A stretch of 64,000 nt of DNA, from contig JAVIAB010000159.1 in NCBI GenBank assembly GCA_032433765.1, forward strand, positions 56,780,542 through 56,844,541, read 5' to 3'. Position 1 is the stretch's first letter. Each line of letters begins with the position of its first letter. Source of the DNA: Megaustenia siamemsis. Its lineage: Eukaryota > Mollusca > Gastropoda > Stylommatophora > Ariophantidae. This document shows positions 27,080 through 40,424 of this stretch, piece by piece. The translations under genes were made by a program, and so were the position numbers. Below the pieces are notes generated by a model. That model was not told the origin of the DNA. It did no database searches and saw only the letters and a list, made by a program, of their open reading frames with translations.

Positions 27080-27775
27080 TATTAATAAAAATAAAACTAT
27101 GCTCATACACAAAGATAATCTAAACATACAGATGCATATACAATTTGAAGGACTAGATCTGGAGACAGTTCAGAAGTACAGCTACCGTGGTTATATTATA
27201 ACCAGTGACAGGAAGTGTAAAACTGAAATAAACAGAATAATTTGATTTGAAAAAAATAAAACAACAAAAAACAACTTCAATACCATGAAAAATATACTAA
27301 CATCAAAATAAATAACACAATGGCTAAAATTAAGAATACAAAATGCTGTATCTTCTCACCATTCCTGCATGGTGTAGAGACATGTACATTAGACACGAAA
27401 ACAGAACAGAAAATGTAAGCCTTTGAAACGTGGATTTATAGAAGAATATGAAGAATTGGATGGAAAGAAAAGAAAACAACTGATGAAGAATTAAAACAAC
27501 TAAAAATGAAAAGAGAACGACTAAACACAAATCAAACAAGTCAAATGGGATTTTTGGGGCATGTTAAAAGGCACATGAGCCTACTAAAATTAATATTGGA
27601 TGGGAAAATGCAAGGTAAAAGAGGTAGAGGCAGACCAGGATTAACATGGACGAGTAAGGTCAAAAGATGAACAAGTCAAACGATGACAACTTTCGCCATG
27701 AGAGCAAGAGACTGAACGGAATGGCGCCCCATGGTAGTCAACACTCTATGCGAAGACGACACTCAACGATGGTAA
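27080..27775 (+). mobile_element. LINE-C fragment (reverse transcriptase C-terminal region)
   Basis: Translated pieces include a short YIITSD..CKTEINR block and FEKNKTTKNNFNTMKNILTS. The same lineage occurs at 52,735-53,360, with matching GGACATGTTAAAAG- and GGCAGACCA-containing 3' parts. Stops and frameshifts throughout. Confidence 0.65.
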
Positions 27776-29361
27776 TGTGATCAGAATTGTCTCACGTTAT
27801 ATGGATAGAGAGACAAATATAGCATACATATCCAGATCGTTGGGTAATCTTGTTTCAAAAGAGACAATCCAAACCGTCATCCATGTACGGGCAATACACC
27901 AAAGTGACTTTGGAAGGAAGTAATGGTGGGCTGTTCCAGAAACCACATGAACAGACAAACATAACTAAGAACACTACTATTTATACAATTATTATACCCA
28001 GGATTGGTAACAAAAGTGCTGCTAATTGGATGATGTAGAGTTATTTGCTGAGGGTATTGCACTAAACACTTACTGACAAAATGACTTTTTGTTGGTCGTA
28101 GATTTGGCTGAATGATGATACAACACGGAAAGAATTTTAATGTTCGAGGTCACACAATGATCTATATTGTAACAGGCATATTTGTGTGCGTCCATGGCCG
28201 CTGTGAAATACAAATAATGTACATGTGACACGATAATCGGTTGAGTTTCAAAAACTAAATGGACGTGTCAAATTGATAAGTAAACTAAAGGATTATCATG
28301 CGAAAAAATGCACAGCTTTAAAACAAGGTAGGGGGGAAGTCCCTCAAAGGACTTCCGTTTTAAAGATGGTGGATCTAGCTCACGCTCTCTCGATCGCAGC
28401 AGAAAGTGCATTCGGGGTCTGATTAATGTCGGTTCTCCATTGCACTTTTCTCTGTTACGTTAAAAATTATGATCTACTTATTACATTTGCGCCGCTTAAG
28501 CGAAGTCGTACGCTGGCAACAGTCCCTTTTTGACAAATCAAGTGTTGTGAATGCAACCTTCCACCGCCTAGACTTGATATGCGCTTTACGTCACATTCGT
28601 GTTGTTCACGACCGTTGTTGGAATTCCTTGACGCAAGTTATTTCCATGTTACTCATTAATGTAAACTACTTTGCCAGCAGGTTTATCTATTTAGGGAATT
28701 TGCACCGTATTTTGTTCGTCGTAGGCTGCTTTCACTAGAGTAATAATGAATCTAAAGGGAGCGAAATTGTTGTGTGTACGACATTGTTGTGTGCTACGTC
28801 ATCGTAATTGCTCATCGTACATCCCTAAACCGGACGTACGATAATCGTACGGTATGTTCTTTGATGTGCGACGGGGATAATCTGACGACTAACTGAGTGT
28901 CTATATATTCGGAATTGGAGTCAACAAGACGGCCTAACATCATCAAGCGCTATACATTTTTTTTTTAAATACGACGACCATCATTTTTAATAGGACGTGA
29001 ACTTCCGGTATATCGTGGATAGGCAGTGGGAACAATTAAAGGCTATGCATGAACACTGTTCCTTTTTGCAGTTTCCTCATATTCCAAGTACGGCTTGTTG
29101 CAGGAGCTACTTAGTTGAATGCTTTGTGCACACCGTGAGCTGTGTGTCTCATCCGTTTTGATTATGTTTCGATATTCCAGTTGTTTACGATGAATGATGA
29201 TATCGTATGACAAGGAACAGTTGGCTGTGTTGACTTTTTTGTGCGGTTTGTGTATGTCTATTGGCGTGTGCTGAGACTGCTACGATGGGGACAACAGTTA
29301 CCTTTCTTTATTTGGGAGATGAGATATTAATTCAGATGATTATGCTGACGCGGGCGGTTGA
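27776..29361. other. Unassigned host DNA
   Basis: An inverted pair GGAAGTCCCTC/GGACTTCC lies near 28,336, and short palindromic TCGTACGATAATCGTACGGT-like motifs near 28,830-28,855. No gene recognised. Confidence 0.35.
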
Positions 29362-29422
29362 GCAATTATGGATTTTAATTCGTTTGCAGTGATACCGGGG
29401 CCTTCCATAACCAAATATCCAT
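29362..29422 (-). repeat. Dispersed repeat, copy 2 (inverted)
   Basis: Inverted partner of 25,733-25,790, about 3.6 kb away. Confidence 0.8.
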
Positions 29423-29507
29423 AATCAAGTGGAGGAGGGGAGGGGGGGGGATTGTGATTATTTTTTTTCAGCACATTAGAGAAAAATCGTGTGGATATAT
29501 ATACTCT

Positions 29508-30580
29508 TTCTCTCTTCATCCAATAACCGGGTAGGGGAGTAGTTGCTGCACCACTTAAAGCTTCGTCAACATTCTCTTTCTCTCTTCATCCAATAACCGG
29601 GAAGGGGAGTAGTTGCTGCACCACTTAAAGCTTCGTCAACATTCTCTTTCTCTCTGTATCCAATAACCGGGTAGGGGAGTAGTTGCTGCACCACTTAAAG
29701 CTTCGTCAACATTCTCTTTCTCTCTGTATCCAATAACCGGTAGGGGAGTAGTTGCTGCACCACTTAAAGCTTCGTCAACATTCTCTTTCTCTCTGTATCC
29801 AATAACCGGGTAGGGGAGTAGTTGCTGCACCACTTAAAGCTTCGTCACCATTCTCTCTCTCTCTCTGTATCCAATAACCGGGTAGGGGAGTAGTTGCTGC
29901 ACCACTTAAAGCTTCGTCACCATTCTCTTTCTCTCTTCATCCAATAACCGGGAAGGGGAGTAGTTGCTGCACCACTTAAAGCTTCGTCAACATTCTCTTT
30001 CTCTCTGTATCCAATAACCGGGTAGGGGAGTAGTTGCTGCACCACTTAAAGCTTCGTCAACATTCTCTTTCTCTCTTCATCCAATAACCGGGTAGGGGAG
30101 TAGTTTCTGCACCATTTAAAGCTTCGTCAACCTTCTCTTTCTCTCTTCATGCAATAACCGGGTAGGGGAGTAGTTGCTGCACCACTTAAAGCTTCGTCAA
30201 CCTTCTCTTTCTCTCTTCATGCAATAACCGGGTAGGGGAGTAGTTGCTGCACCACTTAAAGCTTCGTCAACCTTCTCTTTCTCTCTTCATCCAATAACCG
30301 GGTAGGGGAGTAGTTGCTGCACCACTTAAAGCTTCGTCAACCTTCTCTTTCTCTCTTCATCCAATAACCCTGGGAAGGGGAGTAGTTGCTGCACCACTTA
30401 CAGCTTCGTCAACATTCTCTTTCTCTCTTCATCCAATAACCCTGGGAAGGGGAGTAGTTGCTGCACCACTTACAGCTTCGTCAACATTCTCTTTCTCTCT
30501 TCATCCAATAACCGGGTAGGGGAGTAGTTTCTGCACCATTTAAAGCTTCGTCAACCTTCTCTATTTCTCTTCAGCCATTC
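29508..30580. repeat. 70-bp minisatellite, about 15 copies
   Basis: The unit contains CAATAACCGGGTAGGGGAGT and GCACCACTTAAAGCTTCGTC, with start spacing of 70 bp (29,521, 29,591, 29,661 and onward). Confidence 0.95.
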
Positions 30581-31181
30581 TTTGAGACTCGGCAAAACAA
30601 GATATGTCCATTTTTTAATGTCAAATTCCCATCTCCTTCTCTGTATAACTTTTCTTATCTCTCCAGTCACAGTTCCTCTGTTTAACCAACATCGACACAC
30701 ACGGCGAAAGCGTTAATTTATTTACCTGGTAGATAACACAAAGGTGCGAACTCATGTATCAAGTTGATATAAGTTGTGTCTTCATTCATTGGGAAGCATT
30801 TTCTTGGAGGATGGGACGAAAAACAGTTGAGTGCTGCCCAGGCCTGCCTGTTTGGTGATGTTCAAAACAAAACAATTAATACAAGAGTTAAAATAAATCA
30901 AACTCATCTATTATTATATGTATGGATGTTGATGTACCATTAAAACAAAGACGCGTTTAATTGCCAGTGGTTTAGTTAAAGAAAGATTATTTATGTTGCA
31001 GGGGAGATACAGCATAAGGTAAAGAATTTGCTGATGAGAGGAATAAAATAAAAATAACTTTGTGTCTTTTTATTTATAAGGAAAGAATCCATTGACTAAC
31101 AACACCAGTGGAATTAAAGAACAGTAACTGCTTAATTGACAGAGTGGTGCATCAACAATATACTAGTAAAACAGATAGAGT
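30581..31181. other. Unassigned AT-rich host DNA
   Basis: Nothing recognised. Confidence 0.4.
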
Positions 31182-31193
31182 AGTAACATTCAT

Positions 31194-31965
31194 GACCCAG
31201 TCTTAATAGCAGAGACAGAGAACGAACTACAAGAAATGATAGACATAATAGTCGAAGAAAGCAACAAGAAAGGTCTAAGTCTGAATAGTAAGAGAACAGA
31301 AGTAATGGTTATATCGAAGAAACAATCATCACCATCATGCAGCATAAAAATAAACAGGACAAATCTGAAACAAGTGCAACGTTTCAAATACTTGGGCACA
31401 ATAATTACATCAGAAGGGAGATGCACCACAGAAATAAAAAGCAGAATAGCTCAGGCCAAAATAGCATTTCAGAAAATGAAAAATATCTTATGCAACAAAT
31501 CTATGTCAATAAAAATGAGAAAGAGAGTTTATCGGTGCTATAGAGAACCAATTGTGACCTATGGAAGCCAATCATGGACAGTAGACAAACAAATGAAAAG
31601 ACGATTAGAGGCCACAGAGATGGGATTTCTCAGAAGAATGTTGAAAGTTCCCTGGACAGCTAAAAAGACCAATGAGGAAGTTCTCAAAGAGGGCACAACA
31701 CAAAAAGGGAGCTCTTAAAAAACATCAGAAAGAAGCAATCAACATTTTTCGGGCACATCATGAGAAGAGGAAAGTTGGAATACTTGGTTACAACTGGCAA
31801 AATAAAAGGAAAGAGAGATCGCGGACGACAAGGAGAGAAAATACTGGATAGCTTGGTGTCATGGCATGGAAAACAGTCAACAACAGAACTGATACCATGC
31901 ACTGTAGATAGAAGATTGTGGATGGACATGATCGCCTACGCCAACCGGTATGGTACATGATGATG
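31194..31965 (+). mobile_element. LINE-A copy, 5'-truncated, with target duplication
   Basis: A 772-bp insertion covering the end of the reverse transcriptase and the 3' tail. The ORF 31,236-31,718 has LSLNSKRTEVMVISK, FKYLGTIITSEG and MLKVPWTAKKTNEEVL, as in RTE-clade elements. It ends in ATGATGATG. A 12-bp target duplication AGTAACATTCAT lies at 31,182-31,193 and 31,966-31,977. It is frameshifted near 31,700 and not functional. Confidence 0.85.
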
Positions 31966-31977
31966 AGTAACATTCAT

Positions 31978-32349
31978 ACTAGAATTAAACTCAAACTTCA
32001 TGAGCAGAATAACCATAAAGTAATTATACTGTTGGTATATGAAAGCTACTGCAATTATAGTATTAGTTCAATGATGTAGATATTCCCTTTATGATAGAAA
32101 TATACGACAGTCGCACTATTATAATCATGTGCACACTGAGTAGATTAGTACTGCAAAGATGCAGTAACTGCAGCAAAAGTAGAAAGACACATTAGCTATA
32201 TATATGTTATGCAGATAAAACAACATTATTAGTGGAGATATACATAAACTGCATCATGATTTAACAATATGAAACTCTTTATACAGAGCAGCAGGATTCA
32301 ATTTGATTATCAGAAGAACATTGTCAGGCGATATTTTCTTATGTAAGTA
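31978..32349. other. Unassigned host DNA
   Basis: AT-rich, no feature. Confidence 0.35.
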
Positions 32350-32606
32350 AAAAAAGTGAAGAGCCCCCGTCACGCCAAGTGGCGTATAGGGAATATGGTG
32401 TTAGTGACCATACATTTTATAGAACTTCAGCACATGATTTCTGGGGTAATGTGGTCGGTATTACGCCAGTGCCGCTTTACATTCCTAGAAAAAATCCGGT
32501 ACTCATTTAAGGTTGCGTGAACCCGGAAGCCGTCAGTTGGGATCGAACCCTACCCCTTAACCGTGGTAGTCTAGTTCACTAACCACTGAGCTGTTGCGAC
32601 TCCTTA
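32350..32606 (-). mobile_element. SINE-2 copy
   Basis: Reverse orientation of the 15,166 and 22,875 SINEs: CCCCCGTCACGCCAAGTGGCG at the left, GGGATCGAACC (B box) and ACTAACCACTGAGCT (A box) at the right. An imperfect TTATGTA flank on each side may be the target duplication. Confidence 0.85.
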
Positions 32607-33059
32607 TTTGTTATGTACTGCAGATAAAATAATAACATTAATTGTAGAAAGACGAAGAAATGACATTCTCATAAAATCATATACTAACTACACTATTTAA
32701 TAATGAAGATATGGTGGCTGATGCGATAACCTGCATCCAAACAATTAAAACAAGAGCGGAATCGCAATGCCTCTTTTATAATGGACTTGAACTACCAACT
32801 CAGATCCCTTGCGATCGTGGCTGCTGTGTTGATCGAAAGCCTATCCGGTCCTAACATATAAAACGGAAAAAATGTAGACATACTAGAATTATATTGAGGA
32901 GAAAAGAGCTTATCTACGCTAAATACATTGAAGCAATGAGTGAGGCATTGCACTAACAATATTGAAGCTACAACAACGGTGTTGCTGTAAACATATTGAA
33001 GCTATGGGAGAGAAGATGGACTAAGTATAGAGACGAGTTAAGAGAGGAGTTACCCTAAA
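32607..33059. other. Unassigned host DNA
   Basis: No gene. It grades into the following minisatellite. Confidence 0.35.
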
Positions 33060-35455
33060 TACACTGAAGTAACACGAGAGGTGTTATACTAAATATATTG
33101 AAGCTATAAGAGATGAATGACACTAAATATATTGAAGCTATAAGAGAGGAATGACACTAAATATATTGAAGCTATAAGAGAGGAATGACACTAAATAAAG
33201 TGAAGCTATAAGACAGGAATGAAACTAAATATATTGAAGCTATACGAGAAGAATTACACTAAAAATATTTAAGCTATAAGAGAGGAATAACACTAAATAT
33301 ATTGAAGCTATAAGACAGGAATGACACTAAATATATTGAAGCTATAAGAGAGGAATGACACTAAATATATTGAAGCTATAAGAGAGGAATGACACTACAT
33401 ATATTGAAGCTATAAGAGAGGAATGGCACTAAAGATCATCATCATCATCAAGTACCGGGCCTAGTGGCGTAGGTGATCATATCTCTCCACAACTTTCGAT
33501 CTCGGCAGCTATTTATCATTTCTGTTGTTGACCTTCTGCCTAGCCATTCTCTTAAGCTGTCTGTTATTTTTTCTCTTTGCTTCACTCTATCTCTTCGTCC
33601 CTCAATTTTTCCAGTTGTTTCAATATATTCAAGTTGTTCTCTTCTCATTACATGGCCATACAATGATGATTGTCTCTTCCTAACATTGGAAATTAGCTCT
33701 CTTTTTGCTTTGACCTCTCTCAGAACCTCTTCATTACTCTTCTTAGCTGTCCACGGTATTCTCAATATTCTTCTGTAAAACCACATTTCTACAGACTCCA
33801 GTGATTTTCTTGTCTGTTGTCCTATTGTCCATGATTCACATCCATATGTTAAGATTGGCTCTACGTAACATTTAAGAACTCTTTTTTTGTTTCTATTATC
33901 AAATATGGATTGCATTGTATTTTCCTCATTTTTTGGGAAGCTGCTTTTGCCTGAGCCATTCTGCATCTCACCTCTTTTGTACATCTTCCATCTGAGGGTA
34001 ACAAAGTTCCCAAATATTTAAATTCATTTACCTGTTTTAATATTGTTCCACTTGTCTTTATTTTGCACTGAGGTGATGTCTTTTTCGTTGTTGTTACCAT
34101 TACCTCTGTCTGTTTGCTATTAAGGCTGAGTCCTTTATTTTTGCTTTCCTTCACTATAATGTCCAACATTTCCTGTAACTCATTTTCACTCTTAGCGATT
34201 AATACTGTATCATCAGAATACCTTAGATTATTAATATTATGACATCCAATTGTTATTCCATGCATGCCCCTTATGGATCTTAAAATAATCTCACTATAAA
34301 TATTAAACAAATCTGGTGACAGCACACAACCTTGTCTAACACCCTGTTTTATTTGTTGAAACATTCCCAATTGGTTTCCACTTCTTATGGCCGCTGTTTG
34401 TTACCAGTTCATGTTCTTTATTATTCTTAGATCTTTGCTGTCTATGTTTATGCTTTCTAAAATGTTGATTATTTCTTGGTGCTTTACTTTGTCAAATGCC
34501 TTGGTGTAATCTATGGAACATAGGTATAGATCTGTTTTCACCTCTATGGCTCTTTCTACTAAAGATCTTATGATATAAATGGCATTGCTTGTTCCTTTAT
34601 CTCTAACAAAACCACACTGTTCATCACTAATTCCTGGACTGATTTTGTTTCGCACTCTTCGCATGATGATTCTTAGTAATATCTTAGTCATATGACTCAT
34701 AAGGATTATTGTGCGATGATCATCTCATTCACCCGATTTCATTGGTAGGGCTATGAATATTGATTTGAGCATGTCGTCTGGTATATCCGCTGTTGTAGAT
34801 ATCAATCGATACTTTTTTCTTATTATTTCTATTCCAAAATCACCCATGGCCTCAATCTCTTCTTTAGTTATATTATCTGGTCCAGGAGCTTTGCCTGCTT
34901 TCATATTGCGCAACGCGTCTTCCACTTCTTCTCTGTGTATTTCTGGTCCTTCTCCATTATCCTTAATATTTACTTCCGTTCGTTCATCATTATAAAGATC
35001 GTTAATGTGCTGTCCATCGTTCCCTTATGTTTTCTTGATCAATCAACAGTTCACCTTTCTTTGATCTTAAACATCCAGTTTTTGATTTCGTTTTTCTTCC
35101 TGTTAATTCCTCAATTATTTGTATATAGCTTTAGCATCTCCTTTTTGTTACACTAAATGTATTGAAGCTATAAGACAGGAATGACACTAAATATATTGAA
35201 GCTATAAGAGAAGAATTACACTAAATATATTGAAGCTAGAAGGGAAGAATTACACTAAATAGATTGAAGCTATAAGAGAGGAATTACACTAAATATATTG
35301 GATTTATAGTGGAAGAACTACACTAAATATATTGGATCTATAGGAGAAGAATTACGCTAAATATATTGGATCTACAAGAGAAGAATTACACTAAATATAT
35401 TGAAGCTATAACATAAGAGTTACACTAAATCTATTGAATCTATAAGAGAGGAATT
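33060..35455. repeat. ~36-bp GAAGCTATAAGAGAGGAATG minisatellite, split by a LINE
   Basis: Units of TGAAGCTATAAGAGAGGAAT plus GACACTAAATATAT run 33,060-33,433 and 35,151-35,455. A LINE occupies the gap. Confidence 0.95.
33434..35150 (-). mobile_element. LINE-A copy inserted in a minisatellite
   Basis: A 1,717-bp minus-strand, 5'-truncated RTE-like element. Conserved reverse transcriptase pieces: GKAPGPDNITKEEI, ISDEQCGFVRDKG, SIDYTKAFDKVKH, GVRQGCVLSPDLFNIY, YSDDTVLIAKSEN (active-site Y.DD), FKYLGTLLPSDG and RILRIPWTAKKSNEEVL. The 3' end is a (GAT)n tail at 33,434-33,450. Target duplication CACTAAA at 33,427-33,433 and 35,151-35,157. Several frameshifts, so inactive. Confidence 0.88.
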
Positions 35456-35589
35456 ATCCTGTACTGTAAAAAAAATAAGTCGAAAAAACTTCATAAACAT
35501 GGACAAGTCAAAGAAAAGAATAACAAAAATCCGTCATCCAGGAAAGATAAAGGCTCTCTGTCTTAGAGATGTTTGACTCAATCCGGAGA

Positions 35590-36775
35590 AAGTCGAGTTG
35601 CCGACTCACCTTTTGTCTACCTGGAAATCTTCCAGAATTGGCGCCTGGAATGTACGTACCCTAAATGAACTAGAAAAAGCCGCACAAATAGCAGCAGAAA
35701 TGAGATATTACATAAATGAGAATGGAGAGATATTTGTGAACCTCTATTCTCGTAATCAAATGAGCTTAGGAGGAACACTATTCCAACATAAAAGAATGCA
35801 TAAAGCTACATGGGTGTCATCAGATCGAAGAACGGAGAATTAAATCGACCACATATGTATTAATAATAAGTTTAAGTCATCTTTACAAAGATGTAAAAGT
35901 ATATAGAGAAGCAGATGTTTCCACAGATCATCATCTTCTTCTAGCCAAACTTAAACTAAAAAGATATACTACAACGAATAAGGGTAAACAATAATTCAAT
36001 GCAGGGACTCCTAAAGAACAGGGGTTAAAGACAAATTAGTCACAATAAAATGTAGTCACAATATCAAACTAATACCAAGTCCTGCAATAACTAGAAAATA
36101 CAATAAATATAGAAGATCATTAGAAACGGTTATAACCAAATAAAACTAGGAGAAATACCTCTACTAGACGTACAATCTTACATATATCTGGGCAGTAATA
36201 TAGACAAAGAGGGAGGAACAGAAAATGATACCAAAATAAGGATATCAAAAGCAAGAGGAGCTTTCATTGCACTGGGAAACATATGGAAATCCAAAGAAAT
36301 TAGGCTAAATACAAAAATAAAAATTTTCAACTCAAATGTTAAGTCGGTCCTATTATATGCCTGTGAAACATGAAGAATAACAAAATTGACAATCACGAAG
36401 GTACAGACTTTCATTAATGGATGCTTACGCAGAATAAAGGGATGGAAATGGCAGGACAAAGTCACTAACGTGGAATTATGGAAATGTACCGGTCAAATAC
36501 CAGTGGATAAAGAGATACAGTGAAGACGATGACGATGGATAGGACACACACTACGGAAGCCAACTGAGAGTATTACACAACAGGCCCTTTTTTGGAATCC
36601 CCAGGGGAAAAGACAAAGAGGAAGACCAAGAAATTCTTGGAGAAGACAGATCGAAGCAGAGATGAAGATGATGGGGAAGACATGGAATGATCTTAAAAGA
36701 ATTGCAAAAAACAGAACGACTTGGAAAGTGTTTGTTGAAGACCTATGCTCCACTGGGAGTTAAAAGATAGAAGAT
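35590..36775 (+). mobile_element. LINE-B copy with internal deletion
   Basis: It starts with an endonuclease N-terminus (WKSSRIGAWNVRTLNE, about 35,610-35,680), jumps to the endonuclease C-terminal region, and then to the reverse transcriptase 3' part (near 36,150: IPLLDVQSYIYLGSNIDKEG). It ends near 36,775. Most of the reverse transcriptase is missing. Confidence 0.75.
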
Positions 36776-37400
36776 TAGAAACGGTTAACGGATATATGGA
36801 AAGACACATGCGAAGAAATGGTGGGGAAAGAGAACACCAAAATAAGGCATGAAAGACAGCTGGGACCCGGGATACAATTAAAGAAAGAAAAAATAAGAAA
36901 ACGGACATAAATAAAAGCAAAAAGAGAAATAATAAAGCCAAGGCACAGGAAGCTCGCACAGAGGTAACAAAGAAGTAAAAAGATGTATTAAACGGGATAA
37001 GAGGAAATATATAGATGAACTATCTAAAGAGGCAGAGGAAGCAACAAATAAATGGAATATGAAAAAAAAAATGTACAACAGCACAAAGAAATTAAGTGGT
37101 AAATACAAACATATTAATACATTTTTTTTTAAAGAAAAGAAAGGAAATCTGCTTTGCAATTTAAGAGAACAAGTGGATAGATGGAAATAGAACTTTCAAG
37201 AATTTTTGAACAGACCCGGCTCAAATAACCCTCCAGATATACTACCAGCAGACGAAGAGTTACAAGTTAACTGTGGAAACCCAAATAAGGAAGATATAAT
37301 GAAAGCCATCAAGTTTTAAAAAATGGTAAAGCCACAGGACCAGAAGGAATTCCTTCAGAAGCCATCAAAGATGATATTAACACCTCTACCAAGATGTTAC
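36776..37400 (+). mobile_element. LINE-B second copy, left part
   Basis: The endonuclease-to-RT spacer region, including NGKATGPEGIPSEAIKDD near 37,325-37,380. It is interrupted by a LINE-A element and resumes at about 40,425. Confidence 0.7.
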
Positions 37401-40400
37401 ATGGTCTCATCATTATCATGTGCCATACCGGCTGGCGTGGGCGATCATATCCTTCCACAATCTTCTATCTACAGTACATCGTATCAGTTCTGTTGTTGAC
37501 TGTTTTCCATACCATGACACAAAGATATCCTGTATTTTCTCTCTTTGTCGTTCACGATCTCTCTTTCCTTTTATTTTGCAGTTGTAACAAAGTATTCCAA
37601 CTTTCCTCTTCTCATGATGTGACCAAAAACGGTTGATTATTTCTGTTTTATGTTTTTTATAAGCGCTCCCTTTTTGTGTTGGCCTCTTTGAGAACTTCTT
37701 CATTGGTCTTTTTATCTATCCAGGGAACTTTCAACATTCTTCTGAGAAATCCCATCTCTGTGGTCTCTAATCGTCTTTTCATTTGTTTGTCTACTGTCCA
37801 TGATTCGCTTCCATAGGTCAGAATTGGTTCTATATAGCACCGATGATATATCTTTCTCATTTCTATTGACATAGGTTTCTTGCATAAGATATTTTTCAGT
37901 TTATTAAATTCTATTTTGGCATGAGCTATTCTGATTTTTATTTCCGTGGTGCATCTTCCATCCGATGTTATTGTTGTGCCAAAGTATTGGGCGCCTTGCA
38001 CTTGTTTCAAATTTGTCCTGTTTATTTTTATGCTGCATGCTGGTGATGACTGTTTCTTCGATATGATGTCTTCGATTACTATTACGCCTATCATTTCTTG
38101 TAGTTCGTTCTCTGTCTCTGCTATTAAGACTGTGTCATCCGCATATCGCAAATTCTTTATGTTGTGACCGTTGACTTCAGTTCCTTTACTGTCTACTATT
38201 GATCCATAATATGTTCACTGTAAAGTGAAAACAAATCAGATGACAGAACACAACCTTGCCTGACGCCTTGTTTTATAAGTTGAAATTGTCCTGTTTGGTT
38301 GTTAATTCGTATAGCTGCTGTTTGTTGCCAGTACATGTTTTGTACATTTTTTGTACAGTACATTTTTGGATTCGTAAATCTTTGCCATCAATGTTTAATT
38401 TCTCCAGCATATTGATTATTGCCACATGCTTTACTTTGTCAAATGCTTTTGTGTAGTCTATAAAGCACATATATAGATCTTTCTTTTCCTCTATAGACCG
38501 TTCTATCAATGTTATTAAGATATATATTGCATTATTGGTGACCTTTCATTCCACAAATCCACATTGTTCCTCGCTTATTTCTGGTTTATTTTGTTCCTTA
38601 CACGTCTCATGATTATTCTTAGTAATATTTTTGTCATATGGCTCATGAGACTAATAGTGCTATGGTCTTTACAATCAGTGGCACCTGACTTCTTCGGTAT
38701 GGCTACAAAGATAGATTGTAGTACATCTTCGAGTATGTGTCCAGTGTTATATATGTCATTGAGTAGTTTTGTTATGACTTGTACTCCCAGCTCTTCTAAT
38801 GCATTTGTCTCTTCCATTATTAAATTGTCAGGACCTGGAGCTGTGCCTCTTTTCATGTGTTGAATTGCGTCCACTTCACTCTGCATTGTTGGTGGTCCTG
38901 TGTCTTTGTTGGAATTGTTTAACTCTGGTCTTTCATCATCATAGAGTTGACTGATATATTCTGGCCATCTTTCCATTGTCTTCTCCTGTCCCATTATTAT
39001 ATTTCCTTCCTTTGATTTCACACATCCTGAAACTTTTACTTCTTTTCTTCCTGTTAATTCATTTAACTGATTGTGCATACATTTGGAGTCTTTCTTTTGT
39101 TGTTTTCTCCATTTCTTCACATTTCTGTTTTAACCATCCTTCCTTTGCTTCTCTGCATTTGGTTTGGATCTCTTTGTGCAATATTGTGTATGCCCGTTCT
39201 TCTTTCTTATGTTTTCTTCTTTCATCAATTAATTGCAATATTTATTTTGTCATCCATTTCTTTTTGTTGATTCTTTTGACCACTGGTATTAACTCTTTCG
39301 ATGTTTGTTGAATCGATTGTTTTAGCATTTTACACTGCTCCTTGATGTCATGTATCTGTATTTTCTCAATAGCATTATATCTATTTTGTACTATCGTACT
39401 ATACTTATCTCTCATCTGTTTATCTACTCTAAGTATATATAGTTCAATTTTTTTTATTTCGTGTGGATTTTTGTGCCTTCCGCAGTTTTATTCTTATCTT
39501 TCCAACTCCTGGTACATGGTCACTATTTTAATCTGCTCCTGACCTTGTTTTAACAGATGTTAGCCCATTCATGAATCTTCTCTGTACCAGTATAAAATCA
39601 AATTGATTGTGTACTATTTTGTCTAGGCTTTGCCATGTCCATAGTCTCCAAGGGTATTGTTTGAACCAGGTGTTTCCCATTATCTTTTCATATGTCTTTG
39701 CCCAATATATCAATCTATCCCCTCTGTCAATCGTCTCTCCAAGGTCATGCCCCCAGTCACATTTTGCACTTTAACAGTTCCTACCCTTGCATTTAAATCC
39801 CCTAATATAATAGTTATTTCTTGGGATTTACACTGTTCCATGGTCATCGATAGCTCATTGTAAAAAGTGTCAATGTCGTCTTCTTCACTATTAATTGTTA
39901 TCGCATAAACTTGGATTATGTTGATATCTATTGGTCTATATCTCAATTTTACTAGCAGAAATCTATATGATACTGTAAAAAATCCTTTCACTGTTTTGCT
40001 TCTTTCTTTATCTAACATAATGCCTACACCTCTTTTGTGTGTGGTTTCCCCCGAGTAAATTACATTTCCACTGTCGCGTTGTAATAATCCTGCTCCTTTA
40101 CATCTCATTTCACATAGTCCCAAGATGTTCAATTTCATTCTCTTCATTTCTTGACTGATGTTTTATAGTTTGCCAACTTGGAATGCTGATCTAATATGTT
40201 CCAAGTTCCTATAGCTAGTGTCTGTAGTTGTGATTTGTCATGATTAGTCTAGGCAATATAAGAAGGTAGTTTGCCATTCATTTCCTTCTTGACAGTGACT
40301 GTACTAGTCGGAGATCGCAGCCAATGTCTCTATACATGAGATCTTCTGTCTGCCATCGCGGTGTTGGGACCATAACCGGCACTACTTGTCGGCTGCTCTC

Positions 40401-40424
40401 ACAGAACCATCGACCATAGTCTAC
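37401..40424 (-). mobile_element. LINE-A, nearly full length (endonuclease plus reverse transcriptase)
   Basis: About 3.0 kb, minus strand, close to the full size of RTE-clade LINEs. Endonuclease pieces: MKRMKLNILGLCEMRCKGAG and ITIILGDLNARVGTV (40,147-39,710). Reverse transcriptase pieces: GTAPGPDNLIMEET, MCFIDYTKAFDKVKH, MRYADDTVLIAETEN (catalytic ADD) and MLKVPWIDKKTNEEVL. At least six frame changes or stops make it inactive. It lies inside a LINE-B copy of opposite orientation, so it is the younger of the two. Confidence 0.85.
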
